From an uncultured Granulosicoccus sp. (lineage in GTDB: Bacteria > Pseudomonadota > Gammaproteobacteria > Granulosicoccales > Granulosicoccaceae), in assembly GCA_947492525.1 (NCBI GenBank), contig CANLNQ010000023.1:54329-118328 (forward strand): a DNA stretch of 64,000 nucleotides, written 5' to 3'. The notes beneath the pieces were generated by a model. That model saw only the letters and a program-made list of their open reading frames with translations. It was not told the DNA's origin and ran no database searches. Below are positions 60,053 to 64,000 of this stretch, piece after piece. The translations under genes and the position numbers were made by a program. Each line of letters starts with the position of its first letter. Positions within the stretch are counted from its first letter, which is position 1.

Positions 60053-62341
60053 TCAGGCCGTTTCCACGTCTTCCGATGCGGCTGCCTGTGCTTCATCCAG
60101 CGCAGCGAGTATCCGTGGAGCGGACATCGGGACATGGGTCATCCGAACGCCAAAGGCATTGGATACCGCGTTGCCAATGGCTGCCAGTGGCGGCACGATA
60201 GACGTCTCACCCACACCTCGAATGCCATAGGGGTGGTTGGGATTCGGTATCTCGAGAATCTGCGTATCGATCATCGGCAGATCGGAACAGACAGGAATAC
60301 GGTAATCGAGAAAGCCTGCGTTCTGCAGTCGACCATCATCTCCGTACACGTATTCCTCATTCAACGCCCAGCCGATTCCCTGGGCAGCACCGCCCTGGTA
60401 CTGACCTTCCACATAGGTGGGATGTACCGCCTTGCCGGCATCCTGAATGACGGTATAGCGCACGACCTGCGTGCGACCGGTTTCCGGATCCACTTCCACA
60501 TCGCAGATGTGGGTTGCGAACGAGACACCCGCACCATCGGCCACCAGTTCATTGTGCCCGGCAATGGGTCCACCGGTATTGGGCGCCGCTTCTGCAATTT
60601 CCGCCAGTGACAGCGGTGCCAGATTGCCGTGCTTCTTGCCTACGGCCTTGGCACAGCCATCTTCCCAGATGACCTTCTCGACCGGGATGTCCCACATCTT
60701 CGCCGCCCTTTCCTTGAGTATGGAGATGGCATTGCGCGCCGACATGATGGTTGCCATGGAACTGGAGAACGTACCGCGGCTACCGTCAGTCATGTCGTTG
60801 TATCCCAGTGTACTGGTATCACCCACCACGGTGCGCACCTGGTCGTAGGGAATGCCCAGTTCCTCTGCAGCCACCAGAGCCAGAGAGGCTCGCGCACCAC
60901 CGACATCGATGGTACCCACGGTCAGGGAGACCGTGCCGTCAGGGGCGATGTTCAGGTCGGTACAGGTCTGACCACCGAAGTTGAACCAGAACCCGCACGC
61001 CATGCCCCGGCCCTGATTCTCGCCCAGCGGCGCCGACATGTGAGGGTGCTCCTTGGCCGCCTTCAGCGTTGGCCCGATACCGATGGGTCCGTAAACCGGA
61101 CCGTAGGAGGATCTGGTGCCTTTCTTGGCAGCGTTGCGAATGCGCAGATCCACCGGATCCATACCGATGCGTCCCGCCAGCTCATCAATGACACTCTCCA
61201 CGGCGAAAGCCGCCATGGGTGCCGAGGGCGCGCGGTAGGCCGTTGTCTTCGGACGATTGACGAGCACTTCCAGACCAACTGTGCGGACATGCTTCATGTC
61301 ATAGCAGGCAAAGGATGTCATCGCGCCAAGCTCGGCCCACATGCCGACATAAGGGCCCGAGGTGTACCGCAAGGTTGCATCACCTGCCGTGATACGCCCC
61401 TTTTTCGTCACACCGATTCGTATATCGATGGAGGTGGCACTGGTCGGACCCGATGCCCGAAACACCTCATCGCGTGACATCACCAGTTTGACCGGGCGAT
61501 TGGCCTTGCGCGAAAGCGCCAGGGCGACGGGCTCCGCCCACACATGTGTCTTGCCTCCGAAGCCTCCGCCGATTTCCGTAGGTGTCACTCGCAGCTTCGA
61601 CACATCCATGCCCAGCAACTCGGCACAGTGCTGACGAAAAACGAAATGACCCTGAGTACAGACCCACAGCTCACCACTACCATCCGGACTGATGCTGGCA
61701 ACACAGGCATGAGGTTCGATATAACCCTGATGTGTCTGCTCGGTTCTGAAGGTGCGCTCGATGATGACATCGGCCTTGGCAAATCCGGCATCGACGTCGC
61801 CATGTCCGAACTCGGAGCGACGTGCAATATTCGACGGCTTCTTCGGCTTCGGTTCCACACCCTGCGTGAAGCATTTCTTGTGAAGTACGGGCGCCCCCGG
61901 GGCTACCGCTTCATCCACATCAGTCACGTGCGGCAGGATCTCGTAGTCCACCTTGATGAGTTTCAAGGCCTTGCGAGCCGTCACGGCATCCACGGCGGCT
62001 ACAGCGGCAACCGCGTGCCCGTCATAATAGACATGGGTTCGCGCCATGCAGTTATCGAGAATATCGAACAGCTCCTTGTTGCCATTGGTCAGATCCGGCA
62101 GATCGGCTGCCGTGATCACCGCCTTGACACCTTGCAGGGCTTCCGCCTTGCTGGTGTTGATGGCACGAATTGCGGCATGCGGATGCGGGCTGCGAAGGAT
62201 GCTACCGACCAGTTGCCCGGGCAGATCGATATCCGCGCCATAGCGTGCGCGTCCGGTCACCTTGTCGATGCCGTCGGGCCGCAACGGACGCGTGCCGACA
62301 GACTTGAAGGTCTGCCCCGTGAATTTCGTATCAGCAGTCAT
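60053..62341 (-). CDS. Molybdenum hydroxylase, Mo-cofactor subunit
   Basis: A 762-residue xanthine-oxidase-family large subunit. Motifs: GKARYGADI-like opening (VTGRARYGADIDLPGQL), GGGFGGKTHVW, AYRAPSAPM, the Gly-rich TDGSRGTFSS loop and catalytic Glu in RGVGETSI. It is distinct in sequence and domain layout from the fused enzyme at 32568-35408. Fe-S and FAD subunits precede it. Substrate unknown; 4-hydroxybenzoyl-CoA reductase-, aldehyde- and heteroaromatic-type enzymes share this layout. Confidence 0.9.
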   Translation of the reverse strand: MTADTKFTGQTFKSVGTRPLRPDGIDKVTGRARYGADIDLPGQLVGSILRSPHPHAAIRAINTSKAEALQGVKAVITAADLPDLTNGNKELFDILDNCMARTHVYYDGHAVAAVAAVDAVTARKALKLIKVDYEILPHVTDVDEAVAPGAPVLHKKCFTQGVEPKPKKPSNIARRSEFGHGDVDAGFAKADVIIERTFRTEQTHQGYIEPHACVASISPDGSGELWVCTQGHFVFRQHCAELLGMDVSKLRVTPTEIGGGFGGKTHVWAEPVALALSRKANRPVKLVMSRDEVFRASGPTSATSIDIRIGVTKKGRITAGDATLRYTSGPYVGMWAELGAMTSFACYDMKHVRTVGLEVLVNRPKTTAYRAPSAPMAAFAVESVIDELAGRIGMDPVDLRIRNAAKKGTRSSYGPVYGPIGIGPTLKAAKEHPHMSAPLGENQGRGMACGFWFNFGGQTCTDLNIAPDGTVSLTVGTIDVGGARASLALVAAEELGIPYDQVRTVVGDTSTLGYNDMTDGSRGTFSSSMATIMSARNAISILKERAAKMWDIPVEKVIWEDGCAKAVGKKHGNLAPLSLAEIAEAAPNTGGPIAGHNELVADGAGVSFATHICDVEVDPETGRTQVVRYTVIQDAGKAVHPTYVEGQYQGGAAQGIGWALNEEYVYGDDGRLQNAGFLDYRIPVCSDLPMIDTQILEIPNPNHPYGIRGVGETSIVPPLAAIGNAVSNAFGVRMTHVPMSAPRILAALDEAQAAASEDVETA

Positions 62342-62344
62342 GAC

Positions 62345-62818
62345 TCAAGCCTCTCTCAATTCAGCGGCGGTAGCCTGTACCGCTCGAACGATCTTGTCAT
62401 AGCCGGTACAGCGGCACAGATTACCCGCCAGGGCGTACCTGATCTCTTCTTCGCTCGGGTCGGGGTTGTTCTTCAGCAGGGCCTTGGCTGCCATCAGAAA
62501 CCCTGGCGTGCAGATGCCACACTGCAGAGCTGCATGTTCGATGAACTTGCTCTGCAGTGTGTGAAGCTCGGCGCCGTTGCTCAAGCCCTCCACGGTTTCC
62601 ACCGTGCGCCCTTCCACTTCCATGCCAAGCACGAGACAGGAACACACCAGCGTACCGTCTAGAATGACGCTGCAGGCTCCACAGTCACCCGTGCCGCAGC
62701 CTTCCTTGACGCCCTTGAGTCCAACCCGATTGCGTAGTGCATCGAGCAGGGTCTCATCCGCTTCACAGGCAAAGCCGACAGCGTCACCATTGATGTTCGT
62801 ATTGACCAGATTAGTCAT
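62345..62818 (-). CDS. Molybdenum hydroxylase, [2Fe-2S] subunit
   Basis: A 157-residue ferredoxin-like subunit with Cys41, Cys46, Cys49 and Cys61 (GCGTGDCGACSVILDG) for the plant-type cluster and CGICTPGF plus CRCTGY for the second. Spacing equals that of aldehyde oxidoreductases. It begins 4 bp inside the FAD gene's end and ends 3 bp before the large subunit. Confidence 0.95.
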   Translation of the reverse strand: MTNLVNTNINGDAVGFACEADETLLDALRNRVGLKGVKEGCGTGDCGACSVILDGTLVCSCLVLGMEVEGRTVETVEGLSNGAELHTLQSKFIEHAALQCGICTPGFLMAAKALLKNNPDPSEEEIRYALAGNLCRCTGYDKIVRAVQATAAELREA

Positions 62819-63678
62819 GCCTTGCCTCCAGCCCGGGTCCAGGCGGCTTGCGCCGCACGTTTCGCCAGAACGCCTGCTACTCGTGTTCGGTATTCCACAG
62901 TGCCTCGTTTGTCATCGATCGGTTTGCAGGCTGCCGAGCATGCTTTTGCCACGGCGGCCAGTGTCTCTTCGTTCAGGGTATTGCCTATCAACGCCTTCTC
63001 AGCTGCCGGTACGCGGATGGCCTTGATCGCCACGGCACCCAGTGCCACTCGGGCATCCGTGATGACGTTCTTGCGATCGATGGTCAGGTTGACCGCGGCA
63101 CTGACAACAGCAATATCCATTTCGGTACGCGGTGTGAAACGCAGATAGGCATCGGCTGATCGCACCTTGCGCGGCGGCAATTCGATCGCCGTGACCAGCT
63201 CACCCTTCTTGAGCGAAGTCTTGCCGGGGCCAGTGGCAAGCTTTTCGACAGGCAGGCGCCTCTCTCCCCTTGGCCCGACGATGAGCACCTGCGCACCCGC
63301 CGCGATCAGCGCAGGAACGCTGTCGGCGGCCGGGGACGCGTTGCACAGATTGCCCGCCATCGTGCAACGTCCCTGGACCTGATCAGAGCCGATCAGATTG
63401 GCCGCTTCGACGACACCTGGCCAGGCCTTTTTCAGGACGCTGTGCTTGCCCATCGCGCCGCAACTTGTCGCCGCACCGATGGAGATACCCGCAGCACTCT
63501 TGCGGATCACATGCATGTCCTTGATCCGCTTGATGTCGACAACGACATCAGGCTCGATGAAACCCCCCTTCATTCGGACAATGAGATCGGTTCCGCCCGC
63601 CAGAACGTGTACCCGCCCCTTGGCACTGGCGAGCAACTCGACAGCCTCGGGAGTGGTTAATGGAGCTTCGTATCGCAC
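62815..63678 (-). CDS. Molybdenum hydroxylase, FAD subunit
   Basis: A 287-residue CoxM-type FAD subunit with VLAGGTDLIVRMK and TMAGNLCNASPAADS. It is the first gene of the second molybdenum hydroxylase operon; the 322 bp upstream hold AT-rich sequence and the 9-bp repeat arrays. Confidence 0.92.
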   Translation of the reverse strand: MRYEAPLTTPEAVELLASAKGRVHVLAGGTDLIVRMKGGFIEPDVVVDIKRIKDMHVIRKSAAGISIGAATSCGAMGKHSVLKKAWPGVVEAANLIGSDQVQGRCTMAGNLCNASPAADSVPALIAAGAQVLIVGPRGERRLPVEKLATGPGKTSLKKGELVTAIELPPRKVRSADAYLRFTPRTEMDIAVVSAAVNLTIDRKNVITDARVALGAVAIKAIRVPAAEKALIGNTLNEETLAAVAKACSAACKPIDDKRGTVEYRTRVAGVLAKRAAQAAWTRAGGKA

Positions 63679-63832
63679 CTATGAAATTCCTGTAATTGGA
63701 TGACAGTCGTGTCCCGTGGACACCCGGCTAATGCATTTTACTTAGTGTGTTTCATCAAGGTTCAGTGGTCAACCCGCAATTGGATCAAGTGCCAGGGATC
63801 GGGGGCTTCACGGACATCACGGACCGCTCAAG
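63679..63832. other. Upstream region of the molybdenum hydroxylase operon
   Basis: AT-rich stretch with a minus-strand TTGACC near 63760 that could be a -35 element, but no convincing -10 at the right distance. No gene seen. Confidence 0.3.
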
Positions 63833-64000
63833 CTGCTCGGACTGCTCGGACTGCTCGGACTGCTCGGACTGCTCGGACTGCTCGGGCTTCACGAGATTCG
63901 CGAGATTCGCGGGCTTCACGAGATTCACGAGATTCACGAGATTCACGAGATTCACGAGATTCACGAGATTCACGAGATTCACGAGATTCACGAGATTCAC
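63833..64000. repeat. Two 9-bp tandem arrays running off the window
   Basis: CTGCTCGGA, five perfect copies and one variant (63833-63886), then TTCACGAGA, about 12.5 copies with two variants, from 63888 to the window end. Both units are 9 bp. No stop interrupts the minus strand (Asn-Leu-Val and Ser-Glu-Gln repeats) or the plus strand, so coding status cannot be decided here. Confidence 0.93.

Noticed and set aside
60629..62662. Long plus-strand frames over the second Mo-hydroxylase
   Set aside because: Antisense to conserved Mo and Fe-S subunits; no recognisable protein.
63785..64000. Minus-strand Asn-Leu-Val repeat protein
   Set aside because: Only repeats are visible, both strands are open and no start lies in the window, so I list it as a repeat rather than a gene.

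Overview
The window reads as a chromosomal segment of a free-living, probably marine, Gram-negative gammaproteobacterium. It is GC-rich (about 58-60% by eye) and carries PlsB, a Pqi lipid-transport operon, an OmpA-family protein, a Spy/CpxP-like protein beside an OmpR-type two-component system, Tat substrates and many small-molecule catabolic genes. A Granulosicoccus-like genus is a guess from memory, not something the sequence proves. I saw no rRNA, tRNA, phage, transposase or CRISPR array.

Layout. 1-9 kb: a GTPase cut by the window edge, an AhpD-like protein, plsB, a TraF-like outer-membrane protein, a spermidine-synthase-like protein, NnrU, a TerB-like protein and a metalloprotease lipoprotein. 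8.7-12.2 kb: a two-gene surface operon, a large Asp-rich repeat protein coupled to an OmpA-family protein. 12.4-19.6 kb: NudK, a Cpx-like sensory locus, an acyltransferase, an EamA exporter and a J-domain-like protein. 19.6-25.0 kb: pqiA (split in two), pqiB and pqiC, with ThuA and Gfo/Idh genes coupled behind them. 25.3-30.9 kb: a DUF533 protein, an AlkX/YcaQ-like glycosylase, an inositol-dehydrogenase-like protein, a CBS protein and a GH16 lipoprotein.

31.0-46.2 kb is the most remarkable part. A ten-gene minus-strand operon encodes two AA_synth-family proteins flanking a UPF0280 protein, a Liv-type ABC importer with fused permeases, a molybdenum hydroxylase in two polypeptides, and a 6-hydroxynicotinate-reductase-like protein. 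Facing it are a MarR regulator, an enamidase-like amidohydrolase and an EamA exporter. Together they look like uptake, hydroxylation, ring reduction and ring opening of a nicotinate-like N-heteroaromatic compound.

46.1-50.1 kb has a LysR regulator with a divergent quinone-oxidoreductase-like gene, and a Tat-exported cyclase with an AhpD-like protein. 50.3-55.9 kb is a complete lar operon (nickel-pincer cofactor synthesis plus a LarA racemase) led by a 3-hydroxyisobutyrate-dehydrogenase-like gene. 56.0-59.4 kb has cobU, a tiny Tat protein, a JmjC/cupin oxygenase and a PhyH-type oxygenase. 59.8-63.7 kb is a second, three-subunit molybdenum hydroxylase operon with its own MoaD-like protein. Short-unit tandem repeats lie at 58.2-58.4 kb and 63.8-64.0 kb, and in-frame repeat arrays sit in two secreted proteins.
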